In this document: piece after piece, positions 16,653 through 24,937 of the stretch
Position numbering within the stretch: the first letter of the stretch is position 1
How the letters are laid out: every line of letters starts with the position of its first letter
Source: an uncultured Fluviicola sp.
GTDB lineage: Bacteria > Bacteroidota > Bacteroidia > Flavobacteriales_D > Crocinitomicaceae
Direction of reading: 5' to 3'
Length of the DNA: 64,000 bases
NCBI GenBank assembly: GCA_913009205.1
Contig: CAJVYC010000001.1
Coordinates: 124,001 to 188,000 of the forward strand
Notes under the pieces: generated by a model
What the model was told of the DNA's origin: nothing
Database searches by the model: none
The model's input: the letters and a program-made list of their open reading frames with translations, nothing else
Position numbers and translations under genes: made by a program

Positions 16653-18353
16653 TTAATTATTTGATTTAAAATGTTCAAAGAATCGCTTTAATTCAACATC
16701 ATTGTCTGTATTCGGAGTAAAAATTTCAAGCAAGATTGGTCGGTCGGATTCGGTCTCAACCATAAATTCAGGCATGAGTTGTTCCAATTCGGAAAGATTA
16801 CTCGCTTTCTGGTAGTCTACATTAAAGGCTTCACAAATTTTCTCTGCTGAAAAGTTCTGCTTTGTTTCGAAGAACTCTTCCAATTGATCCACTTTCGAAG
16901 GTCCATCAATAATTCGAAAAATTCCACCTCCAGCGTTATTTATTACGACTATTCTCAAATTCCCTCCAAGATAATTGCTCCACAATGCATTGCTGTCGTA
17001 GAAAAACGAAACATCGCCTGAAATGAGAATGTTTAATTTATTGTTTTTAATGAATGCGGCACCACAAGCCGTACTTGTACTTCCATCAATTCCACTCGTT
17101 CCGCGGTTTGAATAATATTGAATGGTAGAAACAGGGTCAACCAATTGGCAATAACGAACAACCGAACTGTTCCCCATGTGCAACAGTGAATTATCGGGAA
17201 GGTAATCCAACAAAAGTTCAAAAACACTTAAGTCAGAATAATTGGCAGTTTGGAAAAAAGACGGCAGCAAGTCCTTGTTCAAGTAATCGATTTTTTTCCA
17301 TTTCAATCCAAATGAAGAAACGTGCATCGGTGAATTCCAATCTAAAATACTCTTGAACAAATCACTTGGATTGCATTCAATGGAACGACTTAATTTTCTA
17401 AAGGTATTCATTTCTGGAAACTCGAACCCAATTTTCCAATGGGATTTAATATCACTTTGTCGAAGTAGATTTTTAATTCTCTTTGAAATGATTGCGCCAC
17501 CAATTGTAATTAGTAAATCAGGTTTAAAATCCTCAATCTCCTCTTCAGGAAAAGCAGCTAGTGTTCTGTCAATGCAATGAATAAATTTCTGATCAATCAA
17601 GTTAGAAGTGTTTTCAACCACCACGATTACTGAGTTATCAATGGCTAAACTGGACAGTTTGGATTGAAGGAAAGCATCCTTTTCCATCTGACCACAAAGA
17701 ATCAATTTGCGTTTTGAACTTTCCCAAATCATTTTTAATTCTGACAAGACACCAACTGTCAATGCATTTGAAACCTCACTTGATGCGATCGTCTCAAGTG
17801 CATCAAGTTCAACTTCAACCGTGCCATACATTGGCTCTGAAATGGGGCAATTAAAATGAATAGGGCCTTTCCAAGCTCCATTCCCTTCTTTAAATCCAGT
17901 GTTAATTTTTTCATCGAATTCTGCGTATTCACTTTCCGAAACAATTTCTGACACTTCTGCTTCGAAACAAATATGTTTGCCATACGCACCAACTTGCATG
18001 ATTGTCTGCCCGTCTCCGTGATTTACCCATTCTTGAGGTCGATCTGCACTCATCACAACTATTGGGACGCATTGATAAAAAGCTTCGGCAACAGCGGGAA
18101 AATAATTCAACATTGCAGAACCAGAGGTACAAACAAGTCCTACAGGTGATTTCAATTGTTGCGACATTCCAATTGCGTAAAATGCAGCAGACCGCTCGTC
18201 GTGTATTACAATTGATGTTAGCGAAGGATGGTTATCTATTGCAATAATCAAGGCTGCGTTTCTTGAACCAGGCGAACAAACAACATGTGTCATTCCATTT
18301 GAAACACATCCATTTATAAGCCTCGCTATACCCGATTTTACTGTTGTAATCAT
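16653..18353 (-). CDS. menD: SEPHCHC synthase (2-succinyl-5-enolpyruvyl-6-hydroxy-3-cyclohexene-1-carboxylate synthase)
   Basis: A 566-residue thiamine-diphosphate enzyme that joins isochorismate and 2-oxoglutarate in menaquinone synthesis. The N terminus shows VVCSPGSRNAALIIAI and the catalytic-glutamate-like VIHDERSAAFYAIGM. The C-terminal ThDP-binding half has RGTSGIDGSTSTACG, then GDVSFFYDSNALW and NNAGGGIFRIIDG. Length agrees with E. coli MenD (556). It follows isochorismate synthase by 13 bases, as expected for consecutive pathway steps. Confidence 0.96.
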   Translation of the reverse strand: MITTVKSGIARLINGCVSNGMTHVVCSPGSRNAALIIAIDNHPSLTSIVIHDERSAAFYAIGMSQQLKSPVGLVCTSGSAMLNYFPAVAEAFYQCVPIVVMSADRPQEWVNHGDGQTIMQVGAYGKHICFEAEVSEIVSESEYAEFDEKINTGFKEGNGAWKGPIHFNCPISEPMYGTVEVELDALETIASSEVSNALTVGVLSELKMIWESSKRKLILCGQMEKDAFLQSKLSSLAIDNSVIVVVENTSNLIDQKFIHCIDRTLAAFPEEEIEDFKPDLLITIGGAIISKRIKNLLRQSDIKSHWKIGFEFPEMNTFRKLSRSIECNPSDLFKSILDWNSPMHVSSFGLKWKKIDYLNKDLLPSFFQTANYSDLSVFELLLDYLPDNSLLHMGNSSVVRYCQLVDPVSTIQYYSNRGTSGIDGSTSTACGAAFIKNNKLNILISGDVSFFYDSNALWSNYLGGNLRIVVINNAGGGIFRIIDGPSKVDQLEEFFETKQNFSAEKICEAFNVDYQKASNLSELEQLMPEFMVETESDRPILLEIFTPNTDNDVELKRFFEHFKSNN

Positions 18354-18366
18354 TCTAACTACGAAA

Positions 18367-19323
18367 TTACAGGTTTTCCATTACGTTCAATAACGTTTTC
18401 GCTTTATTTTCCGTTTCCACCCACTCATTTCCTGGATTGGAATCAATAGTTAATCCACCACCGACATACAGATAACATTCTGAATCAATTATTTGAGCAC
18501 ATCGCAGATTGACATACAGTATTGTTTCTGCTCCAATCCAACCGATTAGCCCCGTATACAATCCTCTATCATGCCTTTCAATTTTATTGATAATTTCAAA
18601 AGATTCCCGCAAAGGCAAACCGCATACCGCTGGTGTTGGGTGCAATGTTTCTATCAACTCAACTAGACTTGTAGCCTTCATTTCAAACTCAAAATCTGTC
18701 AGCAAATGCTCAACGGGGCCGGACACAAGTGTTTTTGGACCGATCGATTTAATAGTCTCAATAGCAAGACCGTTTAATTTTGAATCAATATAATCCGTGA
18801 CATATTGCTGCTCATCGCGTTCTTTGTCCGTCCATTCAATCAAATCATTTGCAGGTCGCGTTCCCGCCAAAGCCATTGTTTTTCCAATGCCATCTTCTAT
18901 AGAAACAAGAACTTCAGGTGTCGCACCAATCCAGGTCCCGAATTCTTTACTCGAAATTAAATAGACAAAAGCATTCGGGTATTTTTCGCAAAGCGCATCG
19001 TAGTATATTTCTGGATTTAATGGGGAATTGACTTGTTTAATTCTCGATAGAATCGCCTTTGAAACTCGATTCTTTTTAAATTGTTCAAGGTATTGATTAG
19101 CCAAGTCGAGGTATTCATTTTTGGAATAACATTTTGGTTTGATTTCCGAGTTAAAATAAGATTCTCGAGAGTCATTCGATTCCTGAAAACCAAAATATGT
19201 TTCTCCAACGAAAGCTTTGACGATAAAACCTTCAAAATCCTCCATACGCTCTAAAGCAACAAAATCGCCTTCCTTCTTCCGCTTTTTTTCATTTGGAAAT
19301 CGGTATTTTAAAATATCACTCAA
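18367..19323 (-). CDS. menF: Isochorismate synthase with TTG start
   Basis: Converts chorismate to isochorismate, the entry to menaquinone. The 318-residue protein has the chorismate-binding fold: AILSRIKQVN, then GTWIGATPEVLVS, MALAGTRP, LHPTPAVCGLP and the C-terminal LYTGLIGWIGAE and VGGGLTIDSNPGNEWVETENKA. There is no upstream ATG in frame. The TTG at 19321-19323 directly follows the thioesterase stop codon, and the N-terminal ILKYRFPNEKK segment seems to belong to the fold, so TTG is the best start. Its position before menD supports MenF over salicylate- or anthranilate-type paralogues. Confidence 0.9.
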   Translation of the reverse strand: MSDILKYRFPNEKKRKKEGDFVALERMEDFEGFIVKAFVGETYFGFQESNDSRESYFNSEIKPKCYSKNEYLDLANQYLEQFKKNRVSKAILSRIKQVNSPLNPEIYYDALCEKYPNAFVYLISSKEFGTWIGATPEVLVSIEDGIGKTMALAGTRPANDLIEWTDKERDEQQYVTDYIDSKLNGLAIETIKSIGPKTLVSGPVEHLLTDFEFEMKATSLVELIETLHPTPAVCGLPLRESFEIINKIERHDRGLYTGLIGWIGAETILYVNLRCAQIIDSECYLYVGGGLTIDSNPGNEWVETENKAKTLLNVMENL

Positions 19324-19746
19324 TTAGGGTCTAGGAATTATCATTATTGTCAATCGGCCAGTACAAATCAATTTTCCCGTTTCTTCATTCGTAATGTTCA
19401 CTTGCCAAAGATGCGTTCGCTTTCCAGCATGAACGATTTTGCCCAAAGCGACAACATTCCCTTCGCTTATTCCGCCAACATGGTTTGCATTGACTTCCAA
19501 ACCCACGGGCACTTCTTTTTCCAAGTCTAGTAATAAAGTCGATCCTATGGACCCAATTGTCTCAATCAGCGCAGCACTTGCGCCGCCGTGTAACAATCCC
19601 ATTGGCTGATGCGTGCGCTTATCCACAGGCATTCGAACGCGAATAAAATCATCTCCAATTTCAATACATTCCATTCCTAAAACCTGCATAAGCGTGTTTT
19701 CGGAGAATTTATTTATATCCACTAAATCGACTTGTCTTAATTTCAT
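19324..19746 (-). CDS. Hotdog-fold thioesterase, probably 1,4-dihydroxy-2-naphthoyl-CoA hydrolase
   Basis: A 140-residue PaaI/MenI-type thioesterase. The hotdog motif is PMGLLHGGASAALIETIGSIG, followed by VGLEVNANHVGG, which matches DHNA-CoA thioesterases. The chosen ATG (MKLRQVDLVDINKF) gives the normal family length; an in-frame upstream start at 19881 would add 45 residues and overlap murB. A promoter with a perfect -7 box ends four bases before this ATG. As the first gene ahead of menF and menD, it most likely hydrolyses DHNA-CoA in menaquinone synthesis (inference from context). Confidence 0.85.
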   Translation of the reverse strand: MKLRQVDLVDINKFSENTLMQVLGMECIEIGDDFIRVRMPVDKRTHQPMGLLHGGASAALIETIGSIGSTLLLDLEKEVPVGLEVNANHVGGISEGNVVALGKIVHAGKRTHLWQVNITNEETGKLICTGRLTIMIIPRP

Positions 19747-19750
19747 ATCA

Positions 19751-19781
19751 CAAAGATAACTTCGCAGCGTGGAATTAACAA
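19751..19781 (-). promoter_or_regulatory. Promoter of the menaquinone operon
   Basis: On the minus strand, TTG (19781-19779), a 20-base spacer and TATCTTTG (19758-19751) match both halves of the Bacteroidota promoter consensus. The -7 box ends four bases before the ATG, predicting a leaderless or nearly leaderless transcript. Confidence 0.7.
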
Positions 19782-19836
19782 CATCTCGACGTGAGTAATT
19801 AATTTTCAGGAGTCGAAAATGAAAGGTGGAGAACTG

Positions 19837-19844
19837 TATTTTTG
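19837..19844 (+). promoter_or_regulatory. -7 promoter box of murB, four bases before the ATG
   Basis: TATTTTTG is a perfect TAnnTTTG match, followed by ATAT and the murB ATG. No TTG is found at the usual -33 distance. Confidence 0.5.
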
Positions 19845-19848
19845 ATAT

Positions 19849-20856
19849 ATGATTAGTCAAAATGTAAGTCTTAAGCCCCATAATACTTTTGGAATAGAAG
19901 TATTTGCCAATCGATACGCCTCATTTTCTTCCGTGGAGGAACTCAAAAACGCTTTGAACGAAAAAGGCGAGGACGAATTATTAGTTCTAGGAGGCGGAAG
20001 TAATATCCTGTTCACCAAAGACTTTAATGGATTGGTAATAAAAAATGAGATTAAAGGATTCGAGGTTATTTATGAAAATGAAGACGAAGCCTATGTAAAG
20101 GTGGGAGCAGGAGAAGTTTGGCATACATTCGTTTTAGAATGCATTGAAAGAGGTTTTGGAGGCGTTGAAAACTTATCTCTTATCCCTGGAAGTGTTGGAG
20201 CGAGCCCGATGCAGAATATTGGGGCATATGGGACAGAAATCAAAGATGTTTTTGTGGATTTAGAAGCTTATCATATTGAAAGTGGTGAAATCCATACATT
20301 CGATAAAAAACAGTGTGAGTTTGGATACCGCGAAAGTGTATTCAAAAGAAAATTAAAGAACCAATATATTATTCTCTCTGTGACTTACAGACTTTCGATG
20401 TCGCACAGAATCAATTCGAGTTATGGAGCAATAAAAGCTGAATTAGACAAAAAAGGAATTAGATACCCGAAAATTCGCGATGTCAGTAATGCCGTGATCG
20501 CGATTCGATCCATGCGACTTCCAGATCCTGCTGAGATAGGAAATGCCGGAAGTTTCTTTAAAAACCCAGTTGTGGAACAAAGTATCGTTGACCAATTAAA
20601 AACGAAATTTGAGAAGTTTCCCAATTACCCGGCTCCGGACGGAAAAATTAAGTTAGCAGCGGGATGGCTAATTGAACAAGCCGGATGGAAAGGAAAAACA
20701 TTTGGATCTTATGGAGTTCATAAAAATCAAGCCTTGGTTCTTGTGAACTACGACGATAGTTCTGGTTCCGATATATTTGATCTGTCAACTCAAATAATTG
20801 AAGATGTAAAATCAAAGTTTGGCGTTCAATTAGAGCGAGAAGTGAATATTATCTAA
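19849..20856 (+). CDS. murB: UDP-N-acetylenolpyruvoylglucosamine reductase
   Basis: An FAD enzyme that reduces UDP-GlcNAc-enolpyruvate to UDP-MurNAc for peptidoglycan, in the cytosol. The 335 residues fit the type I (E. coli-like, 342) form. FAD-binding elements are VLGGGSNILFT and SLIPGSVGASPMQNIGAYG; the region after this has the YGFRESVFK-like type I insertion (GYRESVFKRK). The catalytic serine segment is GNAGSFFKNP, followed by AAGWLIEQAGWKGK. It is transcribed away from the menaquinone operon and converges on the helicase gene. Confidence 0.96.
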   Translation: MISQNVSLKPHNTFGIEVFANRYASFSSVEELKNALNEKGEDELLVLGGGSNILFTKDFNGLVIKNEIKGFEVIYENEDEAYVKVGAGEVWHTFVLECIERGFGGVENLSLIPGSVGASPMQNIGAYGTEIKDVFVDLEAYHIESGEIHTFDKKQCEFGYRESVFKRKLKNQYIILSVTYRLSMSHRINSSYGAIKAELDKKGIRYPKIRDVSNAVIAIRSMRLPDPAEIGNAGSFFKNPVVEQSIVDQLKTKFEKFPNYPAPDGKIKLAAGWLIEQAGWKGKTFGSYGVHKNQALVLVNYDDSSGSDIFDLSTQIIEDVKSKFGVQLEREVNII

Positions 20857-20902
20857 AAGCTTCTTTTGGATAGTACCATTACTTAAACAAAGCGTTTTAT
20901 CG

Positions 20903-22129
20903 TTACCACTCGTCTTCGGTCCCCGTTTCTTCGCTGTCTTTTTTCAATAGCCATTGCCAATTGTTGCTTCCATCCTCTGATTCATTGAGAATCTCGCGGT
21001 ATTCACTCAAAGAAACCTCATATTGCTCAATGTCTTCGCCAGTGTATTTCTCAATTTCTTCTAATAAAGGTTTTTCATCTTGGCTACAGAATGAAATCGC
21101 TTGACCTTTATTTTTCCCTCTCCCGGTTCGTCCACATCGGTGAACATAATTCTCAGGATCTTCAGGCAAGTCATAATTCACAACATATTCCACGCTTGGA
21201 ATATCAATTCCACGCGCTGCTACATCCGTTGTTATCAAAATCTTATTTTCAGATGATCTAAATCGATCAAGGATATCAAACCGTTCACGCTGCTCAATTC
21301 CACCGTGCATAGCTTCAGATTCAATTCCCACGCGCTTCATAGCATCAACTATTCGACCAACACGGACCTTTGTTCTTCCGAAGACAACAACTTTTTTCTC
21401 AGGATATTCCTTAATCATACTCTCCAAGAAAAAACGCTTATCGTCCATATCTACAAACATTACAGAATGCGAGATGTTTTTTGCAACAGGATTCTTCGCC
21501 GATATTTGAATTCGAATTGCATTTCGAACCACATTGTAAGCCAATGATTTAATCTTCTTAGAAATTGTCGCGGAAAAGAAAAGCGTTTGACGTTTTTGAG
21601 GCAAAAACCGCATTACATCCGTAATATCTTTTGCAAAGCCAAGATCTAACATTAAATCTGCCTCGTCTAAAACCAAATAATCTACTTTGGACAGATCCAA
21701 TTCTCCTTGAGAAATTAAATCAAACATTCTACCCGGGGTCGCGACCAAAACATCGACACCATTATTAAGAGTCGCAATTTGCTGATCTTGTTCTACTCCG
21801 CCGAAAAGTCCGAAAACTTTAACCCCTGTATATTTTCCGATTTCTCGGTAAACACCAGCAATTTGCTTTGCCAATTCGCGTGTCGGAACCATAACAAGGC
21901 AACGAACGGTCCCCTTCGTGTATTTGGTTTTCTTTTTCTGAATAAGATGAATCGTTGGAATTGCAAACGCGGCTGTCTTACCCGTACCCGTTTGAGCAAT
22001 AGCCATGACATCTTCTCCATCCAAAATATGACCAATAGCTTTGAACTGGATATCGGTAGGACGTTTGAAACCTAAGCTTTCTAACTGTTGCTTTATTTCC
22101 TCTGATATTTTAAAATCTGAAAACTTCAT
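20903..22129 (-). CDS. DEAD-box ATP-dependent RNA helicase
   Basis: A 408-residue RNA helicase. In order it has the Q motif (GFKRPTDIQ), the P-loop AQTGTGKT, PTRELA, TPGRM, the DEAD box (LDEADLMLD), SAT, then TTDVAARGIDIP and HRCGRTGRG. A short acidic C-terminal tail follows the two RecA domains. The start is placed at the ATG of MKFSDFKIS because the longer frame (to 22186) would run through the terminator of the upstream gene at 22144-22176. Likely role is in ribosome assembly or RNA turnover; the paralogue class cannot be fixed. Confidence 0.93.
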   Translation of the reverse strand: MKFSDFKISEEIKQQLESLGFKRPTDIQFKAIGHILDGEDVMAIAQTGTGKTAAFAIPTIHLIQKKKTKYTKGTVRCLVMVPTRELAKQIAGVYREIGKYTGVKVFGLFGGVEQDQQIATLNNGVDVLVATPGRMFDLISQGELDLSKVDYLVLDEADLMLDLGFAKDITDVMRFLPQKRQTLFFSATISKKIKSLAYNVVRNAIRIQISAKNPVAKNISHSVMFVDMDDKRFFLESMIKEYPEKKVVVFGRTKVRVGRIVDAMKRVGIESEAMHGGIEQRERFDILDRFRSSENKILITTDVAARGIDIPSVEYVVNYDLPEDPENYVHRCGRTGRGKNKGQAISFCSQDEKPLLEEIEKYTGEDIEQYEVSLSEYREILNESEDGSNNWQWLLKKDSEETGTEDEW

Positions 22130-22143
22130 CTTTTCTAAGCGGC

Positions 22144-22176
22144 AAAAAGCCGTCTCAGTTGAACCGAGACGGCTTT
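22144..22176 (-). terminator. Intrinsic terminator of the zinc-ribbon gene
   Basis: An 11-bp perfect stem (22146-22156 with 22166-22176) and 9-base loop, followed by T on the minus strand. It begins 22 bases past the stop codon of the zinc-ribbon gene and ends 15 bases before the helicase ATG. This also decides the helicase start. Confidence 0.85.
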
Positions 22177-22197
22177 CACCTTTCAATAGGTATCTAA

Positions 22198-22956
22198 TTA
22201 TTTTGCTACCTCTGCCTCTTCACCGGGAACTAAGATACGTCCACAATGCTCGCAAGCGATAACTTTCTTCTTTGTATGAATATCTAATTGACGTTGAGGT
22301 GGAATCTTATTGAAACAACCACCACATGAATCACGGTCAACAGGAACAACAGCCAATCCATTTTTCGCGTTTAAACGAAGTCTTGAATAGGCACCAGACA
22401 AACGAGCATCTAAGTTCTTCAATGCAGACTTAGACTTCTTCATCAATTTCTCTTCTTGCGTTTGGGTTTCAGCAATAATTTCGTCCAATTCAGCTTTTTT
22501 AGATTCTAAATCTTGTGCTCGAAGTGTTCTGCGTTCTTTGGCTTCAGTAAGGATATCTTTCTTGTGACCAACTTTAGCTTTAGACTCTTTGCTTCTCTTT
22601 TCGTTCAATTTAATTTCCAATTCTTGGTACTCAATTTCTTTTGAAATTGATTCGAATTCTCTATTGTTACGAACGTTGTTTTGCTGCTCTTTATACTTCG
22701 CGATTGCAGTTTCAGCATCTTTGTTTGCGTTTTTTCTATCAGAGACATCAGCGTCTAGTGTTGCCAACTCCTCTTCCATCTTAGCAATTCTAGTGTCGAG
22801 CCCAGCAAGTTCATCTTCTAAATCTTGCACTTCCAATGGAAGTTCTCCTCGCACTATTCTAATTCTGTCGATCTCAGAATCAATTAATTGCAAATTATAT
22901 AGACTGTCTAATTTTTCAGCTACTGTCGCCTCTTTTTTAGTTGCAGTTTTTGCCAT
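22198..22956 (-). CDS. Coiled-coil protein with C4-type zinc ribbon
   Basis: A 252-residue protein. Residues 15-185 form a long charged coiled coil, and the C terminus has a four-cysteine zinc ribbon (CGGCFNKIPP, then ACEHCGRILV). This is the CT398/DUF164-like family of Bacteroidota and other bacteria; its biochemical role is not established, although nucleic-acid or secretion-related roles have been proposed for relatives. It follows the nif3-like gene directly. A perfect -7 box overlaps the nif3 stop codon four bases before its ATG. Confidence 0.85.
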   Translation of the reverse strand: MAKTATKKEATVAEKLDSLYNLQLIDSEIDRIRIVRGELPLEVQDLEDELAGLDTRIAKMEEELATLDADVSDRKNANKDAETAIAKYKEQQNNVRNNREFESISKEIEYQELEIKLNEKRSKESKAKVGHKKDILTEAKERRTLRAQDLESKKAELDEIIAETQTQEEKLMKKSKSALKNLDARLSGAYSRLRLNAKNGLAVVPVDRDSCGGCFNKIPPQRQLDIHTKKKVIACEHCGRILVPGEEAEVAK

Positions 22957-22959
22957 CTG

Positions 22960-24057
22960 TCAAAAATAATTTATTGGGTTTGTATTAACCACAGTTAAAT
23001 GAAGCGCAAATGTAGTGAATTTATTCTTCAAAATTGAGGCTATTCTTTTCGAAGTGAATTGTTCGCTTTCAAAATGTCCAATATCAGCGATTACGATCTT
23101 TCCTTCAGCATCAAAAAACTCGTGGTATTTATAGTCCCCCGTTATGAAAATGTCCGCTTTGGACTTTTTCGCTTGATTCAATAAAAAACTTCCAGCTCCA
23201 CCACAAAAGGCTACTTTCTTGATAGGTTCTCCCATTAAATCTGTATGTCGAATCACGCCACATTTAAATTCCTTTTTCACAAAATTTAAAAATTCGGTTT
23301 CATCCACCTCTTTTTCGAGCTCTCCAACCATTCCACTTCCCTCATAAGGATTCGAATTAACGGCAGCACTAATATCATACGCGACCTCCTCATAGGGATG
23401 TGCTGCAATCATTGCTGAAATAACAGCTTCAGTGGTGTGCCTTGAACAAACAACTTCAAAACGTGTTTCGGTCACCTTGCTCAGCTTTCCATTTTCACCT
23501 TCAAATGGTTTGGCGTTTTCATTGGGCAGAAAAGTACCCACTCCTTCACTCGAGAATCCACAATTTGAATAGTCACCAATAGTTCCAGCACCTGCATCGA
23601 ACATTGCTTTTGAAACGGATTCCAAATGATGATTAGGAACGAAGCACGTAATTTTATTTAGAATGTTTGACTTAGGCGAAAGAATTCGCAAATTTTTCAA
23701 TCCAAGTCGAGATCCAATTTCATAATTGACACCAAATCTATAATTGTCTAGATTCGTATGAATCGCATAAATCGCGATATCATTTTTAATTGCCTTGATA
23801 ACTGTTCTTTGGATATAATCAGATCCATTAATTTTCTTTAAACCTTTAAATACAATTGGATGGTGCGCAATGATTAAGTTACACCCCAATTCAACTGCCT
23901 CTTCGACCGTTTTTTCAATGCAATCAAGGGAAAGGAGAACACCATTTACTTCGACATTTGGATCACCCACAATCAATCCGCAATTATCATAAGTCTCTTG
24001 ACTTGATAAAGGTGCGAGAGATTCTAAATACGAGGTTACTTCTCTAATTTTTGTCAT
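22960..24057 (-). CDS. Nif3-like dinuclear metal center hexameric protein
   Basis: A 365-residue member of the Nif3/YbgI family (often named GTP cyclohydrolase 1 type 2 homologue). Metal-binding elements are IIAHHPIVFKG near residue 65, IYAIHTNLDNYRFGVN, and the C-terminal DIGHFESEQFTSK. The middle third is the extra PII/CutA-like domain found in long members (CFVPNHHLESVSKAMF..., then AHPYEEVAYDI). The exact activity of the family is unknown. It sits between the outer-membrane protein and the zinc-ribbon gene; Nif3 and C4 zinc-ribbon genes are often neighbours in Bacteroidota. Confidence 0.9.
   Translation of the reverse strand: MTKIREVTSYLESLAPLSSQETYDNCGLIVGDPNVEVNGVLLSLDCIEKTVEEAVELGCNLIIAHHPIVFKGLKKINGSDYIQRTVIKAIKNDIAIYAIHTNLDNYRFGVNYEIGSRLGLKNLRILSPKSNILNKITCFVPNHHLESVSKAMFDAGAGTIGDYSNCGFSSEGVGTFLPNENAKPFEGENGKLSKVTETRFEVVCSRHTTEAVISAMIAAHPYEEVAYDISAAVNSNPYEGSGMVGELEKEVDETEFLNFVKKEFKCGVIRHTDLMGEPIKKVAFCGGAGSFLLNQAKKSKADIFITGDYKYHEFFDAEGKIVIADIGHFESEQFTSKRIASILKNKFTTFALHLTVVNTNPINYF
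22961..22968 (-). promoter_or_regulatory. -7 promoter box of the zinc-ribbon gene, inside the end of nif3
   Basis: TATTTTTG on the minus strand overlaps the last Tyr-Phe-stop codons of the nif3-like gene. Four bases (ACAG) separate it from the ATG. It could give the zinc-ribbon gene its own leaderless transcript in addition to read-through. Confidence 0.45.
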
Positions 24058-24059
24058 AT

Positions 24060-24815
24060 TTACAAGCCGTAAGTTAATCCAACATTAAATCCAATAGCCC
24101 TATTGAAATGCTTGTATGAATCCGATTTCTCGTTTGAAGTTGTCAATTGAAATCGATATTCTGGCATAAATAGAACAGACATTTTCTTCCCTAAATTCAA
24201 TTGAACACCAATATTTGCGACAGCGCTCAAAGCAAAAGAATTAAAGCCGTTTTGAGTTTTAAATTCTTCAGTCGTTTCATTATTCACAGCATCCACAAAT
24301 ACCTGATCTTGTTTGTAATTAAGAAACATTTTCGGGACCAAACCGCCACCGGCATAAAAACGAACCGTATTCCCATAAGTAAAGAAAGCCTTAACAGGCA
24401 TTGTAATATAAGAATATGTCGTTTGATAACTGTGAAGCGTATCGACACCTTCAAACAAATAAAATTCACCATTTTGTATATACGTAATTCCACCTTCCCA
24501 AGTCAGGTATTCATGAACACGTTGTTTGATTCCAATCCCGAATGACCAGGTGTTTAAAAATGATTCATCCGCTCTAGTCCCCAATGGATCTGCATAGATT
24601 CCATTGTTGTTATCATTTTCAATTAACTTTCTTGAATTACGAGACCAATTGGCAATTACAAAAAATTCAGTTGTGGACAATGGAGGTAAAATGTCCAGAC
24701 TAACTTCTTTCACTGGTTCCGTTAACTGAGTGTCGTCTGAAATTTCAATTTGACTAAAAACCATGGTTGTCATCAATGACAGAGTAAAGACGAGGGAGAT
24801 ATTTCTAATATTCAT
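24060..24815 (-). CDS. Outer-membrane beta-barrel protein (putative)
   Basis: A 251-residue protein with a signal peptide (MNIRNISLVFTLSLMTTMVFSQ). The mature part is rich in aromatic residues and alternating strands: SFGIGIKQRVHEYLTWEGGI, then YITMPVKAFFTYG, VRFYAGGG, and a last strand ending GFNVGLTYGL. This fits an eight-stranded PorT/OmpW-like barrel. The start is set at the ATG at 24815, which gives a proper signal peptide; an in-frame start 30 bases upstream would add a polar leader. A near-perfect -7 box (TATCTTTC) ends four bases before it. Cargo or binding function unknown. Confidence 0.75.
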   Translation of the reverse strand: MNIRNISLVFTLSLMTTMVFSQIEISDDTQLTEPVKEVSLDILPPLSTTEFFVIANWSRNSRKLIENDNNNGIYADPLGTRADESFLNTWSFGIGIKQRVHEYLTWEGGITYIQNGEFYLFEGVDTLHSYQTTYSYITMPVKAFFTYGNTVRFYAGGGLVPKMFLNYKQDQVFVDAVNNETTEEFKTQNGFNSFALSAVANIGVQLNLGKKMSVLFMPEYRFQLTTSNEKSDSYKHFNRAIGFNVGLTYGL

Positions 24816-24819
24816 GACC

Positions 24820-24827
24820 GAAAGATA
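24820..24827 (-). promoter_or_regulatory. Near-consensus -7 box of the beta-barrel gene
   Basis: TATCTTTC matches TAnnTTTG at all but the last position and lies exactly four bases before the chosen ATG, the same spacing as in six other genes here. Confidence 0.4.
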
Positions 24828-24937
24828 CCAATTATTAGAATTCAACGTTTGATGTAAGCATTAAACTGTATGAATTATTTATTGTCCGTAATCCATAGTC
24901 TATTGTTGATAGTATGTTGGCTTAGAAACGAACATTA

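Noticed and set aside
22130-22186. Upstream start for the DEAD-box helicase
   Set aside because: It runs through the intrinsic terminator of the preceding gene, and the Q-motif region is already complete from 22129.
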